A stretch of DNA of 5,726 bases from NCBI GenBank assembly GCA_949289715.1, contig CASEPJ010000075.1:1-5726 (forward strand), written 5' to 3'. The notes below the pieces were generated by a model. That model had not been told where the DNA came from and searched no databases. It worked only from the letters and a program-made list of their open reading frames with translations. A program made the position numbers and the translations under genes. The DNA comes from an uncultured Clostridia bacterium. GTDB taxonomy: Bacteria > Bacillota > Clostridia > Christensenellales > CASEPJ01. Positions 1 to 5,669 of this stretch are shown piece after piece (position 1 is the first letter of the stretch; each line of letters begins with the position of its first letter).

Positions 1-1
1 A

Positions 2-199
2 AAAAGGTACTTAAAATCTTTTATAGGGCAAACATTGGAAATGCTTTCGGAAGAATATAAAAATGATTTCACAATCGGTCATACAAGGGAATATATTAAA
101 GTTTATTTAAAAGGTAAATTTCCTCATAATAAATTGCTAAACGTAAAAATCGGCAATCTATATGAGGACGGGGTGATGGCTGTATTAACGCAGGAATAA
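2..199 (+). CDS. mtaB: tRNA t6A37 methylthiotransferase MtaB-like, C-terminal fragment
   Basis: The start of this gene lies before the window; only about the last 65 codons are present, ending in TAA at 197-199. The fragment opens with a segment around FIGQTLEMLSEE, then IGHTREYIKVYL, then a short beta-rich stretch ending near the stop. This is the layout of the end of the radical-SAM module running into a C-terminal TRAM domain, as in MiaB/MtaB enzymes; the 'GHT.eYikV' phrasing is more like MtaB than MiaB or RimO. MtaB adds a methylthio group to N6-threonylcarbamoyladenosine at position 37 of ANN-decoding tRNAs. The TRAM domain binds the tRNA. The Fe-S cysteines that would prove the assignment are outside the window, so the subfamily is inferred. 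As I recall, mtaB often sits just before a HIT gene in Clostridia, which fits the next gene here. Confidence 0.8.
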   Translation, partial: KRYLKSFIGQTLEMLSEEYKNDFTIGHTREYIKVYLKGKFPHNKLLNVKIGNLYEDGVMAVLTQE

Positions 200-210
200 G
201 CTGCTATTTT

Positions 211-241
211 TCAAATAATTGATATTTGATGGTTTGTTTTT
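211..241 (+). terminator. weak hairpin plus T-run after mtaB
   Basis: TCAAATA (211-217) pairs with TATTTGA (223-229) around a 5-nt loop, and a T-rich run GTTTGTTTTT follows (232-241). The geometry fits an intrinsic terminator placed 12 nt after the mtaB stop. The stem has only one G-C pair, so termination would be weak at best. Confidence 0.3.
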
Positions 242-368
242 ATTGTAAAACATTTTATTATCTGTTATGCTAAAGTTTAAAATATTAAGTAAGCTGTTTA
301 TAACTTATTGGAAATAAAAATTAAGAATAAATAAACTTTCAAAGTCAAATAATCAAACTATTATTAAA

Positions 369-426
369 TGCCGGTTAATAATTAAACAAAAAATACTTTA
401 ATTATTTACTTGTGCCGGATAATATC
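369..426. repeat. pair of TGCCGG(T/A)TAATA direct repeats, 44 bp apart
   Basis: TGCCGGTTAATA begins at 369 and TGCCGGATAATA at 413, matching at 11 of 12 positions. These are the only clearly G/C-containing islands in an otherwise A/T-only gap. The second copy lies between the proposed -35 and -10 boxes, which is where an operator would block polymerase. A regulatory role is inferred; I do not recognise the motif. Confidence 0.45.
374..409. repeat. inverted repeat upstream of and overlapping the HIT-deoB promoter
   Basis: The left arm (374-386) GTTAATAATTAAA and the right arm (397-409) TTTAATTATTTAC pair at 12 of 13 positions, including 10 consecutive pairs, around a 10-nt spacer. The right arm runs into the proposed -35 box. 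It is not followed by a T-run, so a terminator is unlikely; a protein-binding site or a DNA-level structure is more plausible. Nearly all pairs are A-T, so some chance contribution is possible. Confidence 0.4.
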
Positions 427-433
427 TTATAAA
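405..433 (+). promoter_or_regulatory. sigma-70-like promoter for hinT-deoB
   Basis: TTTACT (405-410) as the -35 box and TATAAA (428-433) as the -10 box are separated by exactly 17 bp; they match consensus at 4 of 6 and 5 of 6 positions. Transcription would start near 440, giving a leader of about 68 nt before the HIT start codon. In such A/T-rich DNA, alternative -10 boxes are possible (for example GATAAT at 418). Confidence 0.5.
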
Positions 434-455
434 ATTATATTTAATATTAAATAAG

Positions 456-473
456 ATGTTAAATATGTTAAAT
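456..473. repeat. 9-bp perfect tandem duplication in the hinT leader
   Basis: ATGTTAAAT occurs twice without a gap, at 456-464 and 465-473. It lies downstream of the proposed -10 box, so it would be in the untranslated leader. Neither ATG is preceded by a ribosome binding site. It may be simple slippage. Confidence 0.6.
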
Positions 474-507
474 AATAGAAAATATTTATATTCAAAAGGA
501 GTATCAT

Positions 508-849
508 ATGGAAAATTGCATATTTTGTAAAATAGTCAAGGGCGAAATTCCTTCGCAAATCGTTTGGCAAAACAATGATTTTTTAATTTTTAAAGATATA
601 GCCCCTAAAGCAAAAGAACATTATTTACTCATCTCGAAAGAACATTATGCCACTTTTGAGGAAATGTCTTCTGTGCAGGCCGCAAAATTTGCCGAAATGC
701 TGAGGTTCCTTCCCACTTTGAAAAAAGATTTGAATTTAGAGGGAGGATATCGCCTTATAATAAATCAGGGAGCAGATGCGGGGCAAACCGTATTTCATCT
801 TCACGTTCATATATTGGGCGGTCAAAAGATGGAGTGGAATCCGGCATAA
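508..849 (+). CDS. hinT: HIT family protein, HINT branch (purine nucleotide phosphoramidase-like)
   Basis: This is a complete 113-residue protein, the usual size for a HINT-type histidine triad enzyme. These cytoplasmic homodimers hydrolyse AMP or GMP phosphoramidates, such as lysyl-AMP-type adducts. The triad HLHVHIL has His97, His99 (expected nucleophile) and His101. Asn86 and His38 match the conserved binding residues of human HINT1, and Trp110 matches its C-terminal tryptophan. The residue equivalent to the HINT1 active-site serine is Thr94. An N-terminal C-x2-C (Cys4, Cys7) and His46 suggest the structural zinc site seen in several bacterial members. AAAGGAG at 495-501, six bases before the ATG, fixes the start. 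The stop is only 15 nt before deoB, so the two are almost certainly co-transcribed. The physiological substrate is not known from sequence. Confidence 0.93.
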   Translation: MENCIFCKIVKGEIPSQIVWQNNDFLIFKDIAPKAKEHYLLISKEHYATFEEMSSVQAAKFAEMLRFLPTLKKDLNLEGGYRLIINQGADAGQTVFHLHVHILGGQKMEWNPA

Positions 850-864
850 AAAAGGTGTTAAAAT

Positions 865-2022
865 ATGAAAGTTATAACTTTGGTTATAGACGGTTTCGGT
901 ATAGGAGCAGCTCCCGATGCATATAAATTCAATGACGAAGGGGCAAACACCTACAAAACCGTTGCCGAAACAAAACTTTTAAAACTAAATAATTTGTTTG
1001 AATTAGGTCTTAACAATATTGACGGAATAAATCTAAAAAAATGTCGGCAGCCCAAAGGTAATTTTGGCAGAATGGAAGAACTTTCCGCAGGCAAAGACAC
1101 AACCACAGGACATTGGGAACTTGCCGGATTAATTGTGGATAAAGCTTTTCCGCTTTTTCCCCACGGTTTTCCGCAGAATTTAGTCAGTGAAATAGAAAAA
1201 AAATGTAACGTTAAATTTTTAGGGAACGAAGTAGCCTCCGGAACAGAGATTATCGAAAGATTGGGAAAAAAACACATTGAAACGGGTATGCCCATTTTAT
1301 ATACTTCCGCAGACAGTGTTTTTCAGGTTGCCGCACACACTTCGGTTATTTCTTTGGAAAAATTATATGATATATGCAAAAAGGCAAGGGAAGAGCTAAC
1401 GGGAGATTATTGCGTAGGCAGAGTTATTGCCCGTCCTTTTACAACAATTAATAATAAATTTGTGAGAACAAACGACAGAAAAGACTTTTCCGTAAAGCCT
1501 TTCGGTAAATTAATTACCGACAAATTAAGCGACAAAGGTTATGATGTTATAGGCATAGGTAAAATTGAAGATATTATTTGTTTTCAAGGTTTAACCGAAA
1601 GCTATCATACCCATACCAATGAAGAAGGTTTAAATAAAACTATAGAAATCGCAAAACGTAAATTCGACGGGTTTGTTTTCGTAAATCTTGTGGAAACCGA
1701 TTCTTTATACGGGCATAGAAACGATGCAATAGGTTATGCCGGTGCGCTAAACAGAATAGATGAAAAAATTCCCGAAATTATTTCGGCAATGTATAAAGAA
1801 GATATTTTGATAATAACGGCGGATCATGGTTGCGATCCTCGTCCTCCCGTAACAGACCATACAAGAGAATATGTTCCTCTGATAGTTTACGGTTCCGAAC
1901 TGAAAAAAGGCGTAAATTTAGGTACAATAAAAGGTTTTACCTGTATGGCGGACACGATTGCGGATTTTTTTATGTTGCCTCACGGTAACAATTCTGTAAA
2001 AGATGAAATTATAAAAAAGTAA
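865..2022 (+). CDS. deoB: phosphopentomutase
   Basis: This is a complete 385-residue protein, close to the normal family length of about 390. It interconverts (deoxy)ribose-1-phosphate and (deoxy)ribose-5-phosphate in nucleoside salvage and catabolism, in the cytoplasm. It belongs to the alkaline phosphatase-like metalloenzymes. Visible motifs are VIDGFGIGAAPDA with metal-binding Asp9; GKDTTTGHWE with the phosphorylated threonine in the Thr79-81 run; Asp150 in the inserted cap region; ETDSLYGHRND with Asp279 and His284; ADHGCDP with Asp320 and His321; and DHTREYVP with His332. These match all the manganese ligands known from the Bacillus cereus enzyme, so it should be active. AAAGGTG (851-857) lies seven bases before the ATG. 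It is the second gene of a hinT-deoB unit. The next gene, punA, supplies its substrate but has its own promoter. No deoC (deoxyribose-phosphate aldolase) is in the window. Confidence 0.97.
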   Translation: MKVITLVIDGFGIGAAPDAYKFNDEGANTYKTVAETKLLKLNNLFELGLNNIDGINLKKCRQPKGNFGRMEELSAGKDTTTGHWELAGLIVDKAFPLFPHGFPQNLVSEIEKKCNVKFLGNEVASGTEIIERLGKKHIETGMPILYTSADSVFQVAAHTSVISLEKLYDICKKAREELTGDYCVGRVIARPFTTINNKFVRTNDRKDFSVKPFGKLITDKLSDKGYDVIGIGKIEDIICFQGLTESYHTHTNEEGLNKTIEIAKRKFDGFVFVNLVETDSLYGHRNDAIGYAGALNRIDEKIPEIISAMYKEDILIITADHGCDPRPPVTDHTREYVPLIVYGSELKKGVNLGTIKGFTCMADTIADFFMLPHGNNSVKDEIIKK

Positions 2023-2174
2023 TTGATAATCTTTTTAAAAATAAATTTTGAGTTAACTTAATCGAACATATAGAGATTTTAAATTAATTAAATAATAAAA
2101 AAATATATAGCTTATTTCTATAAAAAAATCTTATCGTATAAAATAGCAAATCGGCAATTAATATATTTTTTATG

Positions 2175-2203
2175 TTGATATTTAATCTATTATATGTTAT
2201 TAT
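2175..2203 (+). promoter_or_regulatory. extended -10 promoter for punA
   Basis: TTGATA (2175-2180) and TATTAT (2198-2203) are separated by 17 bp; each matches consensus at 5 of 6 positions. A TG at 2195-2196, one base before the -10 hexamer, makes it an extended -10 promoter. It sits about 33 bp before the punA start codon, so the leader would be about 25 nt and carry the TGAGGT ribosome binding site. This is the best promoter in the window. Confidence 0.65.
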
Positions 2204-2235
2204 AAAAATACACTATATAATAATGAGGTATATGT

Positions 2236-3081
2236 ATGATAGGACAAATAAATATAATAACCAATTTAATTTTAAGACAAATCAGTATTAAGCCCAAAAT
2301 TGCCGTAGTTTTAGGTTCCGGTTTGGGAGATTTTGCAAACGAATTGACAATAGACAGTATCATTCCCTATAATTCCCTACCGGATTTTCCTATATCGACC
2401 GTTCAAGGGCATAAGGGAAGATTCGTCTTCGGATATTTGAATTCCATTCCTTTAATGGTAATGCAGGGAAGAGTGCATTATTACGAAGGTTATACGATGC
2501 AGGAAGTTACTTTACCCATAAGAGTTATGAAAAGACTGGGTATAGAAACGTTAATATTAACCAATTCTGCAGGGTGCGTAAATAAAAAATTCAAAGTAGG
2601 CGACTACATGTTTATTACCGACCACATTAATTTTACGGGTCAAAATCCCTGCCTTGGTATATACGAAGACGAATTAGGCGAAAGATTTTTCGATATGACC
2701 AATGTTTATGACGAAGAATTAATTAAACTTGCCGAAAATACCGGTAAAAAGTTACTTGCTGCCGGTAGAAATATTCATACTCAAAAGGGAGTTTATATGC
2801 AGTTTTCCGGTCCGTCTTACGAAACTCCCGCCGAAATAAGAATGGCGGAAATGTTCGGAGTTTCCGCCGTAGGAATGTCTACCGCTTGCGAAGCCATAGT
2901 TGCCGCCCAGTGCAAATTGAAAGTTTTGGGTATATCCACTCTTACAAATATGGCCGCCGGGCTTTCCGATTCAAAATTAAATCATTTGGAAGTCGAGCAG
3001 GTTGCAGGTAAAAACAAAGAGGATTACAACGTATTTATAAAAGAAATAATTAAACAGATAAATCAACTTTCTAACAAATAA
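2236..3081 (+). CDS. punA: purine nucleoside phosphorylase (trimeric type)
   Basis: This is a complete 281-residue protein, typical of the trimeric PNP family. It splits purine (deoxy)nucleosides with phosphate to give the free base and (deoxy)ribose-1-phosphate. Residues that align with the human enzyme are GSGLG with Ser28; GHKGRF with His59; QGRVHYYEGY with Arg79, His81 and Glu84; TNSAG (110-113); PSYETPAE with Tyr195 and Glu196; GMS with Met214 and Ser215; TNMAAG with Asn238; and His250. The Glu196/Asn238 pair corresponds to human Glu201/Asn243, which selects 6-oxopurines, so inosine and guanosine are the expected substrates rather than adenosine. The start is set by GAGG at 2225-2228, seven bases upstream; an out-of-frame ATG at 2232 is not used. 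Its product feeds DeoB, encoded just upstream. The 213-bp gap and own promoter argue for at least partly separate expression. No strong terminator separates it from the next gene. Confidence 0.96.
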   Translation: MIGQINIITNLILRQISIKPKIAVVLGSGLGDFANELTIDSIIPYNSLPDFPISTVQGHKGRFVFGYLNSIPLMVMQGRVHYYEGYTMQEVTLPIRVMKRLGIETLILTNSAGCVNKKFKVGDYMFITDHINFTGQNPCLGIYEDELGERFFDMTNVYDEELIKLAENTGKKLLAAGRNIHTQKGVYMQFSGPSYETPAEIRMAEMFGVSAVGMSTACEAIVAAQCKLKVLGISTLTNMAAGLSDSKLNHLEVEQVAGKNKEDYNVFIKEIIKQINQLSNK

Positions 3082-3141
3082 TTTATTATTTTAAAAATAA
3101 TTGAATTATAAGAATAGAAGCACAAAAAATATTATATTCGC

Positions 3142-3157
3142 TATTATTTAAATAATA
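3142..3157. repeat. 16-bp perfect A/T palindrome before the esterase gene
   Basis: TATTATTTAAATAATA is a perfect palindrome, ending 17 bp before the ATG and just before the ribosome binding site. Its core TATTTAAATA recurs at 5022-5031, upstream of the DUF2284 gene. It could be an operator or a weak RNA hairpin that influences ribosome access. An all-A/T palindrome can also arise by chance in this composition. Confidence 0.4.
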
Positions 3158-3174
3158 AAAACAAAAAGGAAAAA

Positions 3175-4998
3175 ATGTTTATGAAAAAATTAATAAGTAT
3201 TTTTATAGTGCTTATAATGATGTTGACGGTTTTTTCGGGATGTTCAAAAAATTTGGACCTAAAATTTTCTCAAAAGACCATAAATGTAGGAGAAAATATA
3301 GCACTTTTTGAAATTTCAGAGGAAGCCGACGAATTTATTTCCGACAACGAAAATGTGTTGAGGATATATCAAGGGAAAGTTTACGGCGTTAGCGCAGGAA
3401 GCGCAAATATAACGGTAAAGAAAGGTGATCGAACGGCAGTTTGCGAAATAACTGTTAATGCTTCTGAAGATGATTATTTCGAACTTATCAATTTTTACGA
3501 TACGGGAAGACTCGAATTGGGTATCGGTGCTAAGGAAAAATTAAATTTTTTATTTTCAAAGAATTTTCAGAGTATAGATTTTCCTATAGAATTTGTTTCG
3601 AGCAATCCTTCGGTTGCGAAAATCGAAAACGGTGAAGTCATAGCTCTTTTAGAAGGTGTTGCTTTAATTAATGCTTCTGTAAACATTAATAACGAAACGT
3701 TTAGCTCTGAAGTGATTTTATCGGTCTATAATGAATATAGCGTAACAACGGATAAAGATTATTATGTTCTCTCCGACGGCTACGATACCGCCTATATAGA
3801 TACTTTGTCTTTTTTTAAAGGGGATGAGGAAATCGATTTTTCCGATTTGAAGTGGATTTCGCAAAATCCCGATGTAGTTAAATCGGATGAAGACGGTAAG
3901 CTTACTGCTTTCAATACAGGAGTAACCGAAATTCATGCATATTATAACGACATTTTGGTAAAAAAAGTCAAAGCGGAAGTATGCAATGAAATTTCGGGAT
4001 ATGCTTTAGACAATCCTTCGAATGTCATTTGGCAGGGCAGATGTCGCATGGATAATAACGGACGTATGCTTTTTGCCAATTCTGCCAGCGGCTTCGAATT
4101 TAATTTTGTAGGTGTTAGTGCTGTTGCCAAAATATATTCTCAAAGCAATTCCATAATTAAAGTATATGTTGACGGAATAGAAAAAGGCAATATAAACACG
4201 ACAGCCGGCGCTAAAGAATACATTTTGGCAGACGGTCTTACAAACGAACCGCACAGAATAAAAGTTGTCAGATTATCTGAACAAATTTTTGCTTCTTATG
4301 GCAGAAATATGGGCTTGGATTATATTAATATCGAAGGTACGGATGGTAAATATTTAGATATTACAAAAGAAGATAAACTTTTGATAGAATTTTATGGGGA
4401 TTCTATTACTTGCGGTTACGGTGTTTTAGGGCAATCCTCCACTGAAGATTTTAAATTGGAAACGCAAGATGCAACCCTTACATATGCTTATCTTTTGTCG
4501 GAAAAACTCAATGCCAATTATTCCACCATTTGTTATTCCGGTATATCGGCGGTTTATAAAACAAATTTACAGGAATACTTAATGGGCGACATTTACAACC
4601 GTTATAGTGCGGCGGATAAAACCGAATGGGATTTTTCCGCTTCTCCTGCCGATATCATAGTTGTTAATTTAGGAACAAACGATTCTATAGCATTTTCTTC
4701 TTCTGTGGGAAACGAAGCCGATTTTTACGAAGGTTATCTCGAATTAATAAAAAAATTCAGAGCTGCTTCTCCTAATGCCGCTATAATATGTACATACGGC
4801 GCAATGGGTATAAATCAATCTGTCGAAAACGGAATATTGCAGGCAGTTGAAACACTGAACAACGAAGGGGACGATAGCGTATACTATATGAGTTTTATTC
4901 CCAATAATTCAGGTTCTGCGGGACATCCCAATGCAGCGGCACATAAAATTATGGCTGCCGATTTATACGAATTTATTAAAATAAACGATATCTGTTAA
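3175..4998 (+). CDS. Ig-like repeat lipoprotein with C-terminal CE2-like SGNH carbohydrate esterase
   Basis: This is a 607-residue predicted surface lipoprotein. Residues 1-22 form a lipoprotein signal peptide (positive MKK, hydrophobic core, FSGC), with Cys23 the lipidated residue. Three bacterial Ig-like (BIG2) repeats follow at about 27-95, 98-187 and 188-271, with signatures such as SSNPSVAKI and the 'GKVYGVSAGSANITV' pattern. Residues about 283-390 look like the beta-sandwich N-domain of CE2 esterases (WQGR, VYVDG). The catalytic SGNH domain is about 400-607: YGDSITCGYG with nucleophile Ser410; YSGIS with Gly456; NLGTNDS with Asn502; GHPNAAAH with His584. CE2 enzymes remove acetyl groups from plant or other polysaccharides, so deacetylation at the cell surface is likely; the exact substrate is unknown. 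The usual acidic residue three before His584 is Ser581. Translation may start at ATG 3175 or at 3181 (MKKL); AAGGA at 3166-3170 serves either. It may be co-transcribed with punA, as I see no clear promoter in the 93-bp gap. Confidence 0.88.
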   Translation: MFMKKLISIFIVLIMMLTVFSGCSKNLDLKFSQKTINVGENIALFEISEEADEFISDNENVLRIYQGKVYGVSAGSANITVKKGDRTAVCEITVNASEDDYFELINFYDTGRLELGIGAKEKLNFLFSKNFQSIDFPIEFVSSNPSVAKIENGEVIALLEGVALINASVNINNETFSSEVILSVYNEYSVTTDKDYYVLSDGYDTAYIDTLSFFKGDEEIDFSDLKWISQNPDVVKSDEDGKLTAFNTGVTEIHAYYNDILVKKVKAEVCNEISGYALDNPSNVIWQGRCRMDNNGRMLFANSASGFEFNFVGVSAVAKIYSQSNSIIKVYVDGIEKGNINTTAGAKEYILADGLTNEPHRIKVVRLSEQIFASYGRNMGLDYINIEGTDGKYLDITKEDKLLIEFYGDSITCGYGVLGQSSTEDFKLETQDATLTYAYLLSEKLNANYSTICYSGISAVYKTNLQEYLMGDIYNRYSAADKTEWDFSASPADIIVVNLGTNDSIAFSSSVGNEADFYEGYLELIKKFRAASPNAAIICTYGAMGINQSVENGILQAVETLNNEGDDSVYYMSFIPNNSGSAGHPNAAAHKIMAADLYEFIKINDIC

Positions 4999-5000
4999 AA

Positions 5001-5050
5001 TTTAGGTCATAATCATTGTTATATTTAAATAGATTATTTAACCGCCTAAA
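5001..5050 (+). other. two-step hairpin after the esterase gene
   Basis: TTTAGG (5001-5006) pairs with CCTAAA (5045-5050), and inside it ATAATC (5009-5014) pairs with GATTAT (5032-5037), leaving a 2/7-nt internal loop and a 17-nt apical loop. It begins two bases after the esterase stop. No T-run follows, so it is not a standard intrinsic terminator. It could stabilise the 3' end of the esterase mRNA or be a processing site; this is inference. Confidence 0.35.
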
Positions 5051-5052
5051 AT
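5024..5052 (+). promoter_or_regulatory. weak candidate promoter for the DUF2284 gene
   Basis: TTTAAA (5024-5029) and TAAAAT (5047-5052) are 17 bp apart and match consensus at 4 of 6 and 5 of 6 positions. The site ends 34 bp before the start codon at 5087. In DNA this A/T-rich such matches are common, and read-through from the esterase gene is equally possible. Confidence 0.25.
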
Positions 5053-5076
5053 AAAAAATTTACGATTAATTTATAT

Positions 5077-5082
5077 GAGGTG
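5077..5082 (+). promoter_or_regulatory. ribosome binding site that fixes the DUF2284 start
   Basis: GAGGTG lies 4-9 bases before the ATG at 5087 but overlaps and follows the in-frame ATG at 5075. Nothing like a Shine-Dalgarno sequence precedes 5075 (the bases there are ATTAATTTAT). The start at 5087 is therefore preferred. Confidence 0.8.
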
Positions 5083-5086
5083 CAAA

Positions 5087-5629
5087 ATGACTTATCCTAC
5101 AGAAGAATTAATAAAATTTGCATTGGAAAAAGGTTTTACTCACGCCGGAGAGCTCAATACGAAAGCCCTTGTTTTTATGCCGGAAGTGCGTGAAATGTGC
5201 AGTGCCGATAGGTGCAGGTCTTATAATAAAAGTTGGCGTTGTCCTCCGGCTTGCGGTACTTTGGAGGAATCTGCGGCAAAAGCTGCACAATATTCTTTCG
5301 GGCTGATAGTTCAAACAGTGGGAAATATGGAGGATGAATTCGATTACGAAACAATAAAGGAAACTTCCTCAAAGCACGCCGCAAGTTTTATCGAGATGAT
5401 GCGTGAACTTAAAGTAAAATATCCCGATATTTTAGGAATGGGAGCAGGTACCTGTAACAGATGCGAAAAATGTACATATCCCGACAGTCCCTGCAGATTT
5501 CCCGATGATTCTTATTCATCTATGGAAGCATACGGTTTATGGGTAAGCAAAGTTTGCGAATTGTCGAATATTCCTTATAATTACGGTCCGAAAACTATAG
5601 CTTTTGTAAGTTGCTATCTGTTGAAATAA
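5087..5629 (+). CDS. DUF2284-type predicted metal-binding protein
   Basis: This is a 180-residue protein beginning MTYPTEE, probably soluble, with no signal peptide or membrane segment. An in-frame ATG four codons earlier (5075) is rejected because the ribosome binding site lies inside that extension. There are ten cysteines in two clusters. An N-terminal C-x4-C-x8-C-x3-C (Cys38, 43, 52, 56) includes the sequence SWRCPPACG. A C-terminal C-x2-C-x2-C-x6-C (Cys123, 126, 129, 136) includes GTCNRCEKCTYP and PCRFP; Cys157 and Cys176 are additional. This pattern is that of the DUF2284 family, often annotated as a predicted metal-binding protein; the second cluster resembles a ferredoxin-like 4Fe-4S motif. 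No reaction is established that I know of, so I assign no function beyond probable Fe-S or metal binding. It follows the esterase gene by 88 bp, and the neighbours give no clue to its role. Confidence 0.88.
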   Translation: MTYPTEELIKFALEKGFTHAGELNTKALVFMPEVREMCSADRCRSYNKSWRCPPACGTLEESAAKAAQYSFGLIVQTVGNMEDEFDYETIKETSSKHAASFIEMMRELKVKYPDILGMGAGTCNRCEKCTYPDSPCRFPDDSYSSMEAYGLWVSKVCELSNIPYNYGPKTIAFVSCYLLK

Positions 5630-5636
5630 TTATAAT

Positions 5637-5669
5637 AAATTAAAGATAATTATAAAAATTAAAGATAAT
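5637..5669. repeat. 14-bp direct repeat with 19-bp period
   Basis: AAATTAAAGATAAT occurs at 5637-5650 and again, perfectly, at 5656-5669, with five bases between. It begins eight bases after the DUF2284 stop. No T-rich hairpin accompanies it. It may be a local duplication or a paired binding site. Confidence 0.6.

Larger units (their letters stand above)
200..507. other. 308-bp A/T-rich intergenic region before the HIT gene
   Basis: No gene is supported here. The region holds a weak terminator-like hairpin just after mtaB, an imperfect inverted repeat (374-409), two TGCCGG-centred direct repeats (369 and 413), a sigma-70-like promoter (405-433), and a 9-bp tandem duplication in the presumed untranslated leader (456-473). 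The only reading frame considered, a 16-codon one at 267, has no ribosome binding site. I see no tRNA or recognisable riboswitch. Confidence 0.7.

Noticed and set aside
267..317. 16-codon reading frame (MLKFKILSKLFITYWK) in the gap before the HIT gene, resembling a small cationic peptide
   Set aside because: It has no ribosome binding site, and Lys/Ile/Phe-rich composition is what random A/T-rich DNA encodes.
951..1295. 114-codon minus-strand open frame inside deoB
   Set aside because: It is antisense to a clearly conserved enzyme, has no recognisable domain and no upstream signals; it is a shadow of deoB.
2014..2036. AAAAAG/CTTTTT complementarity across the deoB stop codon as a terminator
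   Set aside because: The stem is almost wholly A-T, overlaps the stop codon, needs a bulge, and its T-run is the stem arm rather than a tail.
2062..2069. TCGAACAT as a PurR box before punA
   Set aside because: It differs from the CCGAACAWT core, has no inverted partner at the expected spacing, and single 8-mers occur by chance.
3076..3101. Overlapping A/T inverted repeats (AAATAA/TTATTT, ATTATTTT/AAAATAAT) after punA as a terminator
   Set aside because: There are no G-C pairs, and the loops are too short or the arms compete with each other; it is expected in this composition.
3718..4254. Three minus-strand open frames inside the esterase lipoprotein gene
   Set aside because: They overlap a coherent multi-domain protein on the other strand and show no motif or ribosome binding site.
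5108..5384. Several short open frames on both strands overlapping the DUF2284 gene
   Set aside because: All lie within a cysteine-rich gene with a recognised family pattern; they are out-of-frame shadows.
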